Below are positions 53,621 to 62,740 of a stretch of DNA of 64,000 nucleotides, in pieces. Source of the stretch: Shinella yambaruensis (GTDB lineage: Bacteria; Pseudomonadota; Alphaproteobacteria; Rhizobiales; Rhizobiaceae). The translations under genes and the position numbers were made by a program. Position 1 is the first letter of the stretch; every line of letters starts with the position of its first letter. Under the pieces are notes generated by a model. The model was not told the DNA's origin, made no database searches, and was given only the letters and a program-made list of their open reading frames with translations. The stretch lies in NCBI RefSeq assembly GCF_022899355.1, contig NZ_JALJCK010000001.1:472346-536345 (forward strand). The letters are read 5' to 3'.

Positions 53621-54715
53621 TCAATGACGCGCCACGTTCAACCGTCGCTCCAGATAGGCGCCGTATCGGGAAAGCGTGAAGGTGAACGCGAAGTAGATTG
53701 CGGCCACGAAGACGTAGACCTCGACATAGGTGGCGGACCACTCGGCCGTCGAAAACGCGGCATTGCCGGAGGCCATGACCTCGAAGAAGCCGATGATGAC
53801 GATCAGCGAGGTCTCCATGAACGTTATGACGACCTGGTTGATGGTCGGCGGCAGCGCATGGCGGAAGGCTTGCGGCAGGACGATGCGGGACATGGTCTGC
53901 CAGTAGTTGAGGCCGAGCGCATGGGCGGCCTCTTCCTGCCCCGCGGGAAGCGCCTGCATCCCGCCACGGATGATCTCCGCCTGGTAGACCGCGAAGAACA
54001 GCGAGAAACCGGCGATGACGCGGTAAAGCTTGTCGCCGACCAGGAAGTGCGGCAGCGCGTAGGGAATGATGATCGCCGCCGTGAACAGGATCGCAACGAG
54101 GGGAAGAGAGCGGATGCCGTCGATCAGGACCGCGACCGTCCGGGCGATGACGGGCAGGCGCGAACGCCTCAGCAGCGCAAGGCAGACCGCGATCGGCATT
54201 CCCGTGACAACCACCGTGGAGAACACGAAGAGCGTCAGGGACAAGCCGCCCCACTGGGTCTCGAGCACGGTGGGAAGGCCGAGGAAGCCGCCGCGCATCA
54301 ATCCGTAAAACACCCCGTAACCGGCGATCCAGACGAGCGGCAACCGCTTCGCGGACCAGGAGAAGGGAAAGCAGGACACCACCACGGTCGCCAGGATGGC
54401 TGCACAGGCGAGCGCGGAGCGCCATTGCTCGTCATAGGGATAAAGCCCGAAGAAGATCAGCCGCCAGCGCGCGGCGATGACCGCCCAGCAGGCGCCTGTC
54501 GCTTGCTGGCACATGTCCGGCCCGCCGGAGGACCAGACGGCATCGAGGACGGCCCATCGGAACACGGTCCAGACGGCCAGCGCGATCAGCGCGAGGCAGA
54601 CGCTCGTCACGGCGGCCGCGCCGGGCGTCGCAAAATATCCCTTCCTCACGGCGGCGAGAAACGTGTCATGGCGCGGTGGCGGGATTTCGCCGGAAACGAT
54701 CGCAACGTTCGACAT
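53621..54715 (-). CDS. Amino acid-type ABC transporter permease (AapM-like)
   Basis: A 364-residue inner-membrane permease of the polar amino acid (PAAT) family, long like AapM of rhizobia. The ATG at 54715 follows GGAGGGAAGG; a longer frame adds 17 residues without support. The EAA region is [20 protein letters not shown] followed by [11 protein letters not shown], typical of the family. An extended segment with a Cys-rich loop ([15 protein letters not shown]) lies between the first helices. Confidence 0.9.
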   Translation of the reverse strand: MSNVAIVSGEIPPPRHDTFLAAVRKGYFATPGAAAVTSVCLALIALAVWTVFRWAVLDAVWSSGGPDMCQQATGACWAVIAARWRLIFFGLYPYDEQWRSALACAAILATVVVSCFPFSWSAKRLPLVWIAGYGVFYGLMRGGFLGLPTVLETQWGGLSLTLFVFSTVVVTGMPIAVCLALLRRSRLPVIARTVAVLIDGIRSLPLVAILFTAAIIIPYALPHFLVGDKLYRVIAGFSLFFAVYQAEIIRGGMQALPAGQEEAAHALGLNYWQTMSRIVLPQAFRHALPPTINQVVITFMETSLIVIIGFFEVMASGNAAFSTAEWSATYVEVYVFVAAIYFAFTFTLSRYGAYLERRLNVARH

Positions 54716-54731
54716 GTCGGCGCCTTCCCTC

Positions 54732-55886
54732 CTAGCGGACATTCTGGCCCCGCAGGGCGATTGCACGATTGACGGCGTTTAAGACCGCGGCGAGGGAGAA
54801 ATTGATCGCCCAGAAACCGGCGATGAGGATGAAAATCAGCGAGAGCGTCTGGCCGGAATGGTTGATCGAATTGGCGACGACCATGAAGAAGTCGCTGAAT
54901 CCGATCGCAATGCCGATCGAGGTCGCCTTGACCAGCCAGACATACTGGTTGGTCAGGGTCGGAAGCATGATGCGGATGGCGAGCGGCAGCCTGATCTTCC
55001 AGAAGATCTGCGAGCCGGTAAGGCCGAGCGCGAGGCCCGCTTCGACCTTGCCGCGGGACACCGCAAGCAGGCCGGCGCGGACGATCTCCGCAATGTAGGA
55101 CGCGCCGAACAGGGATATCGCGATGACGGCGGCGCAGAATTCCGGCGCAAGCTCAAGTCCGCCGGCGATCCTCAGGCCACGCTGGACCGGCAGGTCGAAC
55201 AGCGGCGTCTCAGCGATCCGGCCCGACGACAGGACGCCGGCGACGGCCACGACGAGAATGACGAACCCGGCCAGTTTCACAAGGCCGTCGTTGCGCCGGA
55301 GGACGGCAAATCGCCGTACGCCATATCCGACGATCAAGAGCGCCACTGCCGTCAGGACGGCAAGGCCGATCGCTCCACGTTCGATATTGAGGCCGGGCAG
55401 GTAGAAGCCGCGGTTCGAAAAATAGGCCAATTCACCGAGGTTGTAGGCATTGCGCGCATTCGGCAGATGCGTGAAGACCGAATACCAGAAGAAGGCCTGC
55501 AAGATGAGCGGGATGTTCCGGAAGAACTGGACATAGACGAGCGCGATCTTGCTCAGCAGCCTGTGCGCGGAAAGCCGGGCGGTTCCGATGGCGCCCCCCA
55601 GGATCGTCGCCAGGAAAAGCGTCAGCGCCGCGAGCAGGAGCGTGTTCAGAAAGCCCACCGCAAGGGCACGCGCATAGCTCGAATTGATATCGTACGGTAT
55701 CAGGCTGAAGGATATGGTCCAGCCGGTGGCGTAGTTCAGGAAATCCCATCCGACGGCGATGCCCTGCGCATCGAGGTTACGGCGGGTGATGATCACCGCG
55801 GACGCGAGAATTGCGACGATCACCCCGATGAACAGCACCTGAAGACCTATGTCCCGGTGCTTGCGATTCCTCAGCACGGCGAACAT
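54732..55886 (-). CDS. Amino acid-type ABC transporter permease (AapQ-like)
   Basis: A 384-residue inner-membrane permease. The ATG at 55886 has GGGGAGG upstream; the TTG at 55901 was rejected. GVGWDFLNYATGW-like sequence (AVGWDFLNYATGW), SYARALAVGFLNT and the EAA region KVEAGLALGLTGSQIFWKIR followed by LPLAIRIMLPTL match AapQ. It pairs with the AapM-like permease, whose start is 16 bp downstream. Confidence 0.9.
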   Translation of the reverse strand: MFAVLRNRKHRDIGLQVLFIGVIVAILASAVIITRRNLDAQGIAVGWDFLNYATGWTISFSLIPYDINSSYARALAVGFLNTLLLAALTLFLATILGGAIGTARLSAHRLLSKIALVYVQFFRNIPLILQAFFWYSVFTHLPNARNAYNLGELAYFSNRGFYLPGLNIERGAIGLAVLTAVALLIVGYGVRRFAVLRRNDGLVKLAGFVILVVAVAGVLSSGRIAETPLFDLPVQRGLRIAGGLELAPEFCAAVIAISLFGASYIAEIVRAGLLAVSRGKVEAGLALGLTGSQIFWKIRLPLAIRIMLPTLTNQYVWLVKATSIGIAIGFSDFFMVVANSINHSGQTLSLIFILIAGFWAINFSLAAVLNAVNRAIALRGQNVR

Positions 55887-55922
55887 CCGGCGCCTCCCCA
55901 ACTCTTGTTGCTAAAGCGAGGA

Positions 55923-55949
55923 GCGCCCGCGCGCGACGCGCGCCGGCGC
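55923..55949 (-). other. GC-rich hairpin after amino-acid-type binding-protein gene
   Basis: GCGCC plus CGCGCG (55923-55933) pairs with CGCGCG (55937-55942) and GGCGC (55945-55949), with a two-base bulge. It lies between the binding-protein stop and the first permease start on the minus strand. No T-run is seen. Confidence 0.5.
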
Positions 55950-55959
55950 CACTCGATGC

Positions 55960-56997
55960 TCAATCGAGGATCGGCGGGACGAACACGCCGCCCTTTTGCC
56001 AGGGTGCGTTCATGCCGCGCTCCAGCTTGTAGGGCGAGTCCTTGCCGACATTGCGATCGTAGATCTCCTCGGCGTTGCCGATGACCTTGATGACATTGTA
56101 GGCCCAGTCGTCGGAAAGGCCGAGGCGATTGCCGATTCCGGGCGTGACACCCAGCAGCTTCGCCACGGTGGCGCTCTTGGGATTTGCCTTCTGCTCGTCG
56201 ATGTTCTTGCTTGTGATGCCGTTCTCCTCGGCGATCCGGCCGACGGCGATCACCCAGTTGACAAGATCGACCCAGGCATCGTCCCCTTGCCGCATCGCGG
56301 CCGCCTCGGGCTCCATCGCAAGGACATCCGGCAGAATGGCATGTTCGTCGGGGTTGGGAGCGGAGGCGCGCCGCGCCGCGAGCACCGGACCCCATTCGGC
56401 GAAGGAATCGCAACGGTTGGCGAAATAGGCGGCCGAAGCCTCGGTGTTCTTCTCGAAGGAGACGAGCTTGATGTCGTAGTCGTTCGCCTTGATGTAGTCG
56501 GCGATCAGCCGTTCCGTGCTGGTGCCCCCGGCCGTGCAGATCGTCCCGCCGTCGAGGTCCTTCACGGAACCGGCATTGAGCTCCTTGTGGACCATGAACT
56601 GGGTGGCCCCGAGGAAGTAAGGGGTGCTGAACTGCACGCCGAGTTCGGTGTCCCGGCTCATCGTCCAGCCGGTCGCCTTGATGACGAGGTCGAGATCGCC
56701 GGACTGAAGCGAGGGGAAGCGCTGCGCCCAGCTGATCGGGATAAGCTTCACCTTCTCGTCGCTGCCGAAAATGGCGATGCCGACGGCGCGGCAATAGTCG
56801 ATGTCGATGCCGTGCCATTTTCCCTTGTCGTCGATCTCGAAGAAGCCCTGGAAGTTGCCGTCGCCCGACGTGCAGTTGAGCTCACCGCGCGCCTGCACGG
56901 TCTTCAGGGTATCGCCGGCGGCCGCATATGCGGCCATCGGAACAATCGCCGCCGTTCCGGCCAGCAGCGCCGCGGTGGTAAGAGCCTTGACGTTCAT
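55960..56997 (-). CDS. Amino acid-type ABC transporter substrate-binding protein (AapJ-like)
   Basis: A 345-residue periplasmic binding protein with a signal peptide (MNVKALTTAALLAGTAAIV..., cleavage near AYA-AG). TVQARGELNCTSGDGNFQGF, the IDIDYCRAVGIAIFG segment and the SFAEWGPVLAARR region match AapJ-type general amino acid binders. The ligand may be a sulfate-ester amino compound, given the sulfatase at the end of the operon; that is an inference. It is the first gene of the operon and is divergent from the GntR gene. Confidence 0.9.
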   Translation of the reverse strand: MNVKALTTAALLAGTAAIVPMAAYAAAGDTLKTVQARGELNCTSGDGNFQGFFEIDDKGKWHGIDIDYCRAVGIAIFGSDEKVKLIPISWAQRFPSLQSGDLDLVIKATGWTMSRDTELGVQFSTPYFLGATQFMVHKELNAGSVKDLDGGTICTAGGTSTERLIADYIKANDYDIKLVSFEKNTEASAAYFANRCDSFAEWGPVLAARRASAPNPDEHAILPDVLAMEPEAAAMRQGDDAWVDLVNWVIAVGRIAEENGITSKNIDEQKANPKSATVAKLLGVTPGIGNRLGLSDDWAYNVIKVIGNAEEIYDRNVGKDSPYKLERGMNAPWQKGGVFVPPILD

Positions 56998-57062
56998 TGA
57001 AATCTCCCGAGTTTGCCTGCGCCCTCGCGCCGTTCCCTGTCGCCATCGTCCGGTCTTGTGCC

Positions 57063-57104
57063 GGCTCCGTGTCGACTAGAAGAATTAGTCGGCTTCGTGT
57101 CGAC
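57063..57104. promoter_or_regulatory. GntR operator region: inverted and direct repeats
   Basis: CGACTA (57073-57078) and TAGTCG (57086-57091) are inverted arms around 7 bases. A 14-bp direct repeat flanks them: GGCTCCGTGTCGAC (57063-57076) and GGCTTCGTGTCGAC (57091-57104), one mismatch, period 28 bp. The GTCGAC core is a palindrome of the kind bound by FadR/GntR-family dimers. It lies between the divergent aapJ-like and GntR genes. Confidence 0.6.
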
Positions 57105-57181
57105 AAAGTCAAGCGAAAAGTTTACGTTGCCGTCACGCTGTTTTTCTGGCCCAATGCCGGAAGCGGAAGGAAGGTGCCTAA

Positions 57182-57901
57182 GTGTCTGAAGAAACTGAAT
57201 CAAAACGCGTGCGCGGCACCGGCTGGAAGCACGTCTACGATACGTTGCGCAACGAGATCCTGGCTCTGACCCTGCAGCCCGGCCAGCTGCTCGACGAGAT
57301 GACGCTGGCCGAACGCTTCGACATGTCGCGTTCCCCGGTGCGTGAGGCATTGATCCGCCTGGCGGGCGAGGAGCTGGTGGTGACGCTCTCCAATCGCAGC
57401 ACCATCGTCGCGCCGATCGAGGTGGCGAGCTTTCCGAAATATGTCGAGGCGCTCGACGTCGCCCAGCGCATGAACACGCGCCTTGCGGCGGCCCTGCGCA
57501 CCGAGGCGGACCTGAAGATCATCGCCAGGCGCCAGAAGGAATTCGAGGCGGCGGTGAAGACCGGCCAGCATTTGAGGATGTCGGAGGCCAACAAGCAGTT
57601 CCACATGGCGATTGCCAATGCCGGCAAGAACGCCTACCTCGCCTCCTTCTACGAGCGCCTGCTAAACCAGGGCCAGCGCATGCTGCACCTGCATTTCGAG
57701 TATCTGGAGCGTACGAACGACGGTTATCTCCTCACCGACGAACACGACCTGATGCTGGAGGCGATCCGCGCCAAGAACGTCGATCTCGCCGACGAGCTGG
57801 CCCATGCCCATACGCGACAATTCCAGGACAATTTCATCGCGTTCCTGCGCGAGAACTACACGACCGATGTCTCTTTTGGCTCGCTCGCCGCCGCACAATA
57901 G
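57182..57901 (+). CDS. GntR-family (FCD) transcriptional regulator
   Basis: A 239-residue FadR-subfamily regulator. The winged helix-turn-helix spans about residues 18-80 (DEMTLAERFDMSRSPVREAL) and the all-helical FCD ligand domain about 95-225, with metal-site-type histidines in NKQFHMAIANAGKN and DEHDLMLEAI. It starts with GTG at 57182 after GGAAGGTG. It is divergent from the amino-acid-type ABC/sulfatase operon and is its probable repressor. Confidence 0.9.
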   Translation: MSEETESKRVRGTGWKHVYDTLRNEILALTLQPGQLLDEMTLAERFDMSRSPVREALIRLAGEELVVTLSNRSTIVAPIEVASFPKYVEALDVAQRMNTRLAAALRTEADLKIIARRQKEFEAAVKTGQHLRMSEANKQFHMAIANAGKNAYLASFYERLLNQGQRMLHLHFEYLERTNDGYLLTDEHDLMLEAIRAKNVDLADELAHAHTRQFQDNFIAFLRENYTTDVSFGSLAAAQ

Positions 57902-57973
57902 CCTGCCAGTCCGCCGAAATAACCGGGTTGAGCTGCTGGTGCTTGCAAGCCGCGCAAGCATCCAACAAACCGT

Positions 57974-57997
57974 CCGAACGGTCGCAGGGCCGTTCGG
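57974..57997 (+). terminator. Possible terminator hairpin after the GntR gene
   Basis: CCGAACGG (57974-57981) and CCGTTCGG (57990-57997) are perfect arms around TCGCAGGG, 73 bp after the GntR stop. It lacks a T-run, so confidence is low. Confidence 0.35.
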
Positions 57998-58119
57998 GCC
58001 ACCGCGCTCATTGTCGCCACCGCCATTGCTTCGAGAGTGTCGTGGCCCGCTCAAATTTGTCGAAACAGCACACGTGCTTCGACAAGCAGGCGCCGGATAC
58101 GAAAGCAGGGCAAAAATGT

Positions 58120-58193
58120 TGGAGCGGGTAGCGGGAATCGAACCCGCGTATTCAGCTTGGAAGGCTGCTGCTCTACCATTGAGCTATACCCGC
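58120..58193 (-). tRNA. tRNA-Gly (anticodon TCC)
   Basis: The minus strand folds into a standard cloverleaf of 74 nt: acceptor GCGGGTA with TACCCGC, T-arm GCGGGTTCGATTCCCGC, and anticodon loop CTTCCAA giving TCC. The CCA end is encoded (58122-58120). Confidence 0.97.
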
Positions 58194-58217
58194 GGGGTCA
58201 TGATCCGTGCAACGGAA

Positions 58218-58302
58218 TGGTGGAGGGAGTTGGATTTGAACCAACGTAGGCTGAGCCAACGGATTTACAGTCCGTCCCCTTTAACCACTCGGGCATCCCT
58301 CC
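58218..58302 (-). tRNA. tRNA-Tyr (anticodon GTA)
   Basis: The minus strand gives an 85-nt class II tRNA: acceptor GGAGGGA with TCCCTCC, anticodon arm GGACTGTAAATCC giving GTA, a long variable arm and encoded CCA (58220-58218). It is separated from tRNA-Gly by 24 bp, probably in the same transcript. Confidence 0.97.
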
Positions 58303-58571
58303 ATATTCCGTCGGGATCAAGCGACCAGTGTCGACCGGCGGGCAGTGCCTTTTCGGCGGCGCCTTCGATCTGGCGGCGTATATGACGGGCACAAATCGTC
58401 CTGTCAACACAAGGCCATGGAAAAAATTGCGAAAAACGTCATCGTCCCCATCCGGCATCCGGAAGAGGCCGTCCGCGCGTTCGGAATCCCCCTGCCCTTG
58501 TTCGCTATTTTTCGCACGCCGCGCGCATAAACCGCTGCACACTGGGGCGCCAGATGGTCTATAAGGCCGGC

Positions 58572-59447
58572 ATGAGCAAAGACGATACCGGCGGCAAGTC
58601 CGCAAAAGACACCCATTACGCCAAGCTGCGCCGGGCACACCGCGACCAGCGGCGCGAACGCGGCGAGATTCCGACACCCAGGGACGACCGCCGCCGCAGG
58701 CAGGCAGAAGGCTGGAAGGCGCCGGCTCTCGCTCCCGACCAGGTCCATCTCTATGGCCTGCACACGGTGCGCGCGGCCCTCGACAATCCGGAGCGGCAGA
58801 TCATCAAGCTTTCGGTGAGCCAGAACGCCGCACAGCGGCTGCAGCTGCCCGAGCTTTCGACCCTGCCCTATCCGGTCGAGACCGTGCTGCCCTCCGACCT
58901 CGACAAGGTGCTCGGCCCCGAGGCGATCCACCAGGGCGTGATGCTGGAAACGCGCCCCCTGCCGATGCGCCGCCTGGAGGCGCTGAAGGACAGCCTGCTG
59001 CTGCTCGTGCTCGACCAGGTGACGGACCCGCACAATGTCGGCGCCATCATGCGCTCGGCCGTCGCCTTCAATGCCGGCGCCGTCATCACCACGCAGCGCC
59101 ATTCGCCGACCGAATCGGGCGTGCTCGCCAAAACCGCCTCCGGGGCGCTGGAGCTCATTCCCTATATCCAGGTCACCAACCTCGCCGATGCGCTGGACGA
59201 GCTGCACAAGCTTGGCTTCCTGACGATCGGCCTTGATTCGGAAGGCCCGGAGCCGCTGGAGGGCACCCTGTCCGGCGAACGCATCGCGCTCGTCATGGGG
59301 GCGGAGGGCAAGGGCCTTCGGCAGAAGACACGCGCCACCTGCAAGGCGCTCGCCCGGCTCGACATGCCCGGCGCGATCAAGTCGCTCAACGTCTCGAACG
59401 CCGCCGCGATCGCGCTCTACGCCACGCAGCGGCATCTCGCGCGCTGA
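58572..59447 (+). CDS. rlmB: 23S rRNA guanosine-2'-O-methyltransferase (RlmB/TrmH family)
   Basis: A 291-residue SpoU/TrmH-type methyltransferase that methylates the ribose of a conserved 23S rRNA guanosine using SAM. The N-terminal substrate-binding domain (LYGLHTVRAALDNPERQI) is followed by the three SpoU motifs: LDQVTDPHNVGAIMRSA, ALVMGAEGKGLR and LNVSNAAAIALY, which form the SAM-binding trefoil knot. The ATG at 58572 has AAGG upstream; an ATG at 58554 would add six residues. The basic start (HYAKLRRAHRDQRRERG) is typical of the alphaproteobacterial protein. Confidence 0.92.
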   Translation: MSKDDTGGKSAKDTHYAKLRRAHRDQRRERGEIPTPRDDRRRRQAEGWKAPALAPDQVHLYGLHTVRAALDNPERQIIKLSVSQNAAQRLQLPELSTLPYPVETVLPSDLDKVLGPEAIHQGVMLETRPLPMRRLEALKDSLLLLVLDQVTDPHNVGAIMRSAVAFNAGAVITTQRHSPTESGVLAKTASGALELIPYIQVTNLADALDELHKLGFLTIGLDSEGPEPLEGTLSGERIALVMGAEGKGLRQKTRATCKALARLDMPGAIKSLNVSNAAAIALYATQRHLAR

Positions 59448-59465
59448 AATTATACCTCGCAAACG

Positions 59466-59498
59466 AAAGGCCCGCCGATGCGGAACCGGCGGGCCTTT
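59466..59498. terminator. Bidirectional terminator between rlmB and the azoreductase gene
   Basis: AAAGGCCCGCCG (59466-59477) and CGGCGGGCCTTT (59487-59498) are perfect 12-bp arms around a 9-base loop, with A- and T-rich edges on both sides. It separates two convergent genes. Confidence 0.85.
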
Positions 59499-59516
59499 GC
59501 ATGTCGGCGGATGGCC

Positions 59517-60140
59517 TCAGCTGGCGCGCTTCAGCGCACCGCGATCGGAAATGGTGCGCTCGGCCTCGGAAATCGCCTCGATCTTCGAATCGGGGCTGAG
59601 GTTCAGGCCCTCGGCGCGCACCAGCTCGACATCCGTGATGCCGAAGAAACCGAGCACGACCTTCAGGTAGCTTTCCTGATGGTCCATGGCGGACGCCGGA
59701 CCGGCGGAATAATGGCCGCCGCGGGTGGAGACGATGATGACCTTCTTGCCCTTGGCGAGGCCCTCGGGGCCTTCGGCGGTGTAGCGGAAGGTCTTGCCGG
59801 CGACGGCGACGCGGTCGATCCAGGCCTTGAGCTGGCTCGGCAGGGAGAAATTGTACATCGGCACGCCGAGAATGATCGTATCGGCGGCCAGGAACTCGTC
59901 GAGCACGACCTTGCTTTCGGCGACCTCCGCGGCGATCTGGGCATGCACCTCTTCCGGCTTCGCATTGGCCGCCATCAGATGGGCGCCGGACAGATGCGGC
60001 AGCGGGTTGGCGACGAGGTCGCGATAGGTGATGGTGGCGGCCGGCTGCTCGGCCTTGATCTGGGCGGCGACGGCGGCCGTCAGGCGACGGGAGACGGAGT
60101 GGTCGCCGAGAATGCCGGAATCGACATGGAGGATGTTCAT
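59517..60140 (-). CDS. azoR: FMN-dependent NADH azoreductase
   Basis: A 207-residue flavodoxin-like AzoR/AcpD protein. NILHVDSGILGDHSVSRRL supplies the phosphate-binding loop for FMN, and GVPMYNFSLPSQLKAWID is the family signature. It reduces quinones and azo compounds with NADH in the cytoplasm. The ATG at 60140 begins the fold immediately; the longer frame adds 17 residues without support. It is divergent from a LysR gene, a common arrangement for quinone-stress control. Confidence 0.93.
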   Translation of the reverse strand: MNILHVDSGILGDHSVSRRLTAAVAAQIKAEQPAATITYRDLVANPLPHLSGAHLMAANAKPEEVHAQIAAEVAESKVVLDEFLAADTIILGVPMYNFSLPSQLKAWIDRVAVAGKTFRYTAEGPEGLAKGKKVIIVSTRGGHYSAGPASAMDHQESYLKVVLGFFGITDVELVRAEGLNLSPDSKIEAISEAERTISDRGALKRAS

Positions 60141-60223
60141 GGGGCTGCACCTTTGTTTCGATTGGGTGCAACACATATGCTGCGAAAACAATCACGCGAT
60201 TAGACGGCAAAAATCCAATTGAC

Positions 60224-60241
60224 TGTTTCCGGAGAGAAACA
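60224..60241. promoter_or_regulatory. Inverted repeat in the azoR / LysR divergent promoter
   Basis: TGTTTC (60224-60229) and GAAACA (60236-60241) are perfect arms around CGGAGA, 83 bp upstream of azoR and 31 bp upstream of the LysR gene. It is a likely LysR binding site. Confidence 0.5.
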
Positions 60242-60271
60242 ATAATTCGCAAAAATACCCGGAGACATCCC

Positions 60272-61219
60272 ATGCAGGACCTGAACGATCTCGCGCTCTA
60301 CGCCGCCGTGGTGCGGCACAAGGGTTTTACCGCGGCGGCGAATGCGCTGTCCGTGCCGAAATCGAAGATTAGCAAGCGCGTCGCCGCGCTGGAGGAGCAG
60401 CTCGGCGTGCGCCTCATCGAGCGCTCCACCCGCAAGCTCGCCGTCACCGACATCGGCCAGTCCTTCTACGAGCGCTGCGAGGCGGTGCTCTCCGGCGTCG
60501 AGGCGGCCGAGGCTGTCGTGGCGGTCGCCAAGGCGGAGCCGGCAGGCACCGTGCGCCTGTCGATGCCGCCGGGCTTTGCGCCGATGATCGCAGACGTGCT
60601 GCCGGGCTTCATGAAACGTTATCCCGACGTCCGCCTCTCCATCCTCACCACCGGCCGCCCGGTCGACCTCATCGAGGAGCGCATCGACATCGCGCTGCGC
60701 GTGCGAGACGGCTACGACACGGACCAGTCGCTGGTCGTGCGCCGCTTCGCCGGCACGCGGCGCTATCTCGCGGCAAGCCCGCGTTTTCTCGAACGGTACG
60801 GCCCGGTCGATCTCGAGACGATCGGCCGCCTGCCCACGCTCTCCATGCAGGAGAACAATCCGCGCGTGATCTGGACGCTCTTCCACCAGAACGGCGCCGT
60901 GCACGACGTCTCCCACTCCCCGGTGCTGCTTTGCTCGGATTTCAGCGTCCTGGAGCGCGCAACGATCGAGGGCATCGGGCTCGCCCTGCTGCCGGACATG
61001 ATCGTGGAGCGCGGCTTTCGCAGCGGCTACCTGACGCCGGTCCTGCCGGAGTGGTCCAGCGCGGAATCGACCGTGCATGCGGTCTTCACCTCGCGCCACG
61101 GCATGCTGCCCGCCGTCCGCGCCCTCATTGACCACCTCGCCGAAAACCTCCCCCGCTCCATGCTGCGCTGCCAGGAAATCGTCCCCAGGACCGCGCTCGA
61201 CAGCAACTGGTCGATCTGA
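60272..61219 (+). CDS. LysR-family transcriptional regulator
   Basis: A 315-residue LysR protein. The helix-turn-helix is at about residues 1-60 (GFTAAANALSVPKSKISKRV), and the effector domain has RLSMPPGFAPM and DIALRVRDGYDTDQSLVVRR. The SKIS helix and the I-D-I-A-L-R-V strand are typical of the DsdC/AaeR-like group that pairs with quinone or azoreductase genes. It is divergent from azoR and probably controls it in response to an electrophile or quinone. Confidence 0.92.
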   Translation: MQDLNDLALYAAVVRHKGFTAAANALSVPKSKISKRVAALEEQLGVRLIERSTRKLAVTDIGQSFYERCEAVLSGVEAAEAVVAVAKAEPAGTVRLSMPPGFAPMIADVLPGFMKRYPDVRLSILTTGRPVDLIEERIDIALRVRDGYDTDQSLVVRRFAGTRRYLAASPRFLERYGPVDLETIGRLPTLSMQENNPRVIWTLFHQNGAVHDVSHSPVLLCSDFSVLERATIEGIGLALLPDMIVERGFRSGYLTPVLPEWSSAESTVHAVFTSRHGMLPAVRALIDHLAENLPRSMLRCQEIVPRTALDSNWSI

Positions 61220-61273
61220 ACAGGCCCTTTTCGCTTTACAGCGGCGGAGAATGTGCTAACTCCCTCGCTGAGT

Positions 61274-61349
<76 letters not shown>

Positions 61350-61611
61350 TCTCCTTTCAAACGCATTGATCGAGTCTTCACCCCGCGGCCTCACAGCCCG
61401 ATGGCATCGTGGCGGCTGTGGCACGGCCCGGATCGCCGACGCACCGTCTCCTTCCCACCGTCGAAGCGTGCCGGCCGGCGAGGTACATTGCCGTTCCCGG
61501 CCGACTGGCCTATAGGCGTTGATCGACGGGGTGCCTCCGGCACCCCCATTCCCGTTTCGCGGCGCCGGGCAAGACCGGCCATCATGCGAAAACCATTGCG
61601 GAGGAACGAAC

Positions 61612-61806
61612 GTGGCGGAAGACAAGGGACCGGTTTCGAAGGTGACGGTCGAAAAGCGGATCGACGGAAAATACTTCTACGCACTCACCTTCCGCGGCGT
61701 CACCTATCCGGTGAAGGGTCCGTTCGCCAATCCGATGGAGGCGGCCGCCAGCGGACAGGCCGTGCTGAAGATACTGGAGGAACGCGCCGGGCCGGCGAAA
61801 GCCTGA
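61612..61806 (+). CDS. Small conserved protein of unknown function
   Basis: A 64-residue basic protein starting at GTG 61612 after a strong GGAGGAACGAAC site. The sequence (KVTVEKRIDGKYFYALTFRG, then a short helix EAAASGQAVLKILEER) suggests a small beta-sheet plus helix. It is not secreted. No family was recognised. The in-frame extension upstream to 61519 is Pro-rich and unlikely. Confidence 0.65.
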   Translation: MAEDKGPVSKVTVEKRIDGKYFYALTFRGVTYPVKGPFANPMEAAASGQAVLKILEERAGPAKA

Positions 61807-61931
61807 ACGGCGTATGCCCTCACACCGTCCTTGTCATATTTTTCAGATGCGCATGCCGTAAAGGCGTGCGACAAAGACCGGCCCTGGGTGCAGGATGTCC
61901 GGGGCTTGCTTAGAGGATGCGGATCGACGGC

Positions 61932-62705
61932 ATGGCGCGTACCTTCAATTCCCTTTCCTTCGTCGCCTCGCAGGCGCCCGAAGCGCAGGAAGCGCGCAAC
62001 GAGCTGGTTTCGATCTATGGCAATGCCGATCCGGAAGAGGCCGACGTCATCGTCGCGCTCGGCGGCGACGGCTTCATGCTGCAGACGCTGCACACGACGA
62101 TGAACACCGGCAAGCGCGTCTATGGCATGAACCGCGGCTCCATCGGCTTCCTGATGAACCGCTACGACACGAAGGACCTCGCGGGCCGCATCGAAGGCGC
62201 GGTGGAGAACGCCTTCCGCCCGCTGGAGATGATCACCGGCGACGCCAGCGGCCAGGAGCGCCGGGCGCTCGCCATCAACGAGGTCTATCTCTTCCGCCAG
62301 TCCTACCAGGCGGCCAAGCTGCGCGTCAGCGTCGACGGGCGGGTTCGGCTGGAAGAGCTGATCTGCGACGGCCTGCTGCTGGCGACGCCGGCGGGCTCGA
62401 CGGCCTACAATCTTTCCGCCCACGGGCCGATCCTGCCGCTCGAGGCGCCGCTGCTCGCCCTCACCCCCGTCAGCGCCTTCCGGCCGCGGCGCTGGCGCGG
62501 CGCGCTGCTGCCGAACAAGGTGACGGTGGAGATCGAGGTGCTGGAGGCGGAAAAGCGGCCGGTCAACGCGGTGGCCGACAACACCGAGGTCAAATCGGTG
62601 ACATCCGTGCGCATAGCCGAATCGGCCGGGCTTTCGGCGCGCATCCTCTCCGATCCCGACCATTCCTGGTCCGACCGGATTCTTGCCGAACAATTCGATT
62701 ACTGA
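61932..62705 (+). CDS. nadK: NAD kinase
   Basis: A 257-residue ATP-NAD kinase that makes NADP. The family GGDG motif (residues 44-47, VIVALGGDGFML), GMNRGSIGFLMN and the C-terminal LATPAGSTAYNLSAHGPIL (NAD-binding and catalytic region) are all present. The start at 61932 (MARTF) gives the usual rhizobial length; an ATG at 61917 with AGAGG directly before it would add five residues. It lies next to a gene for an exported protein and upstream of the convergent prfB. Confidence 0.95.
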   Translation: MARTFNSLSFVASQAPEAQEARNELVSIYGNADPEEADVIVALGGDGFMLQTLHTTMNTGKRVYGMNRGSIGFLMNRYDTKDLAGRIEGAVENAFRPLEMITGDASGQERRALAINEVYLFRQSYQAAKLRVSVDGRVRLEELICDGLLLATPAGSTAYNLSAHGPILPLEAPLLALTPVSAFRPRRWRGALLPNKVTVEIEVLEAEKRPVNAVADNTEVKSVTSVRIAESAGLSARILSDPDHSWSDRILAEQFDY

Positions 62706-62740
62706 CACTGTTACCCAGGCTTCGGGACAGGAGTTTCGCC

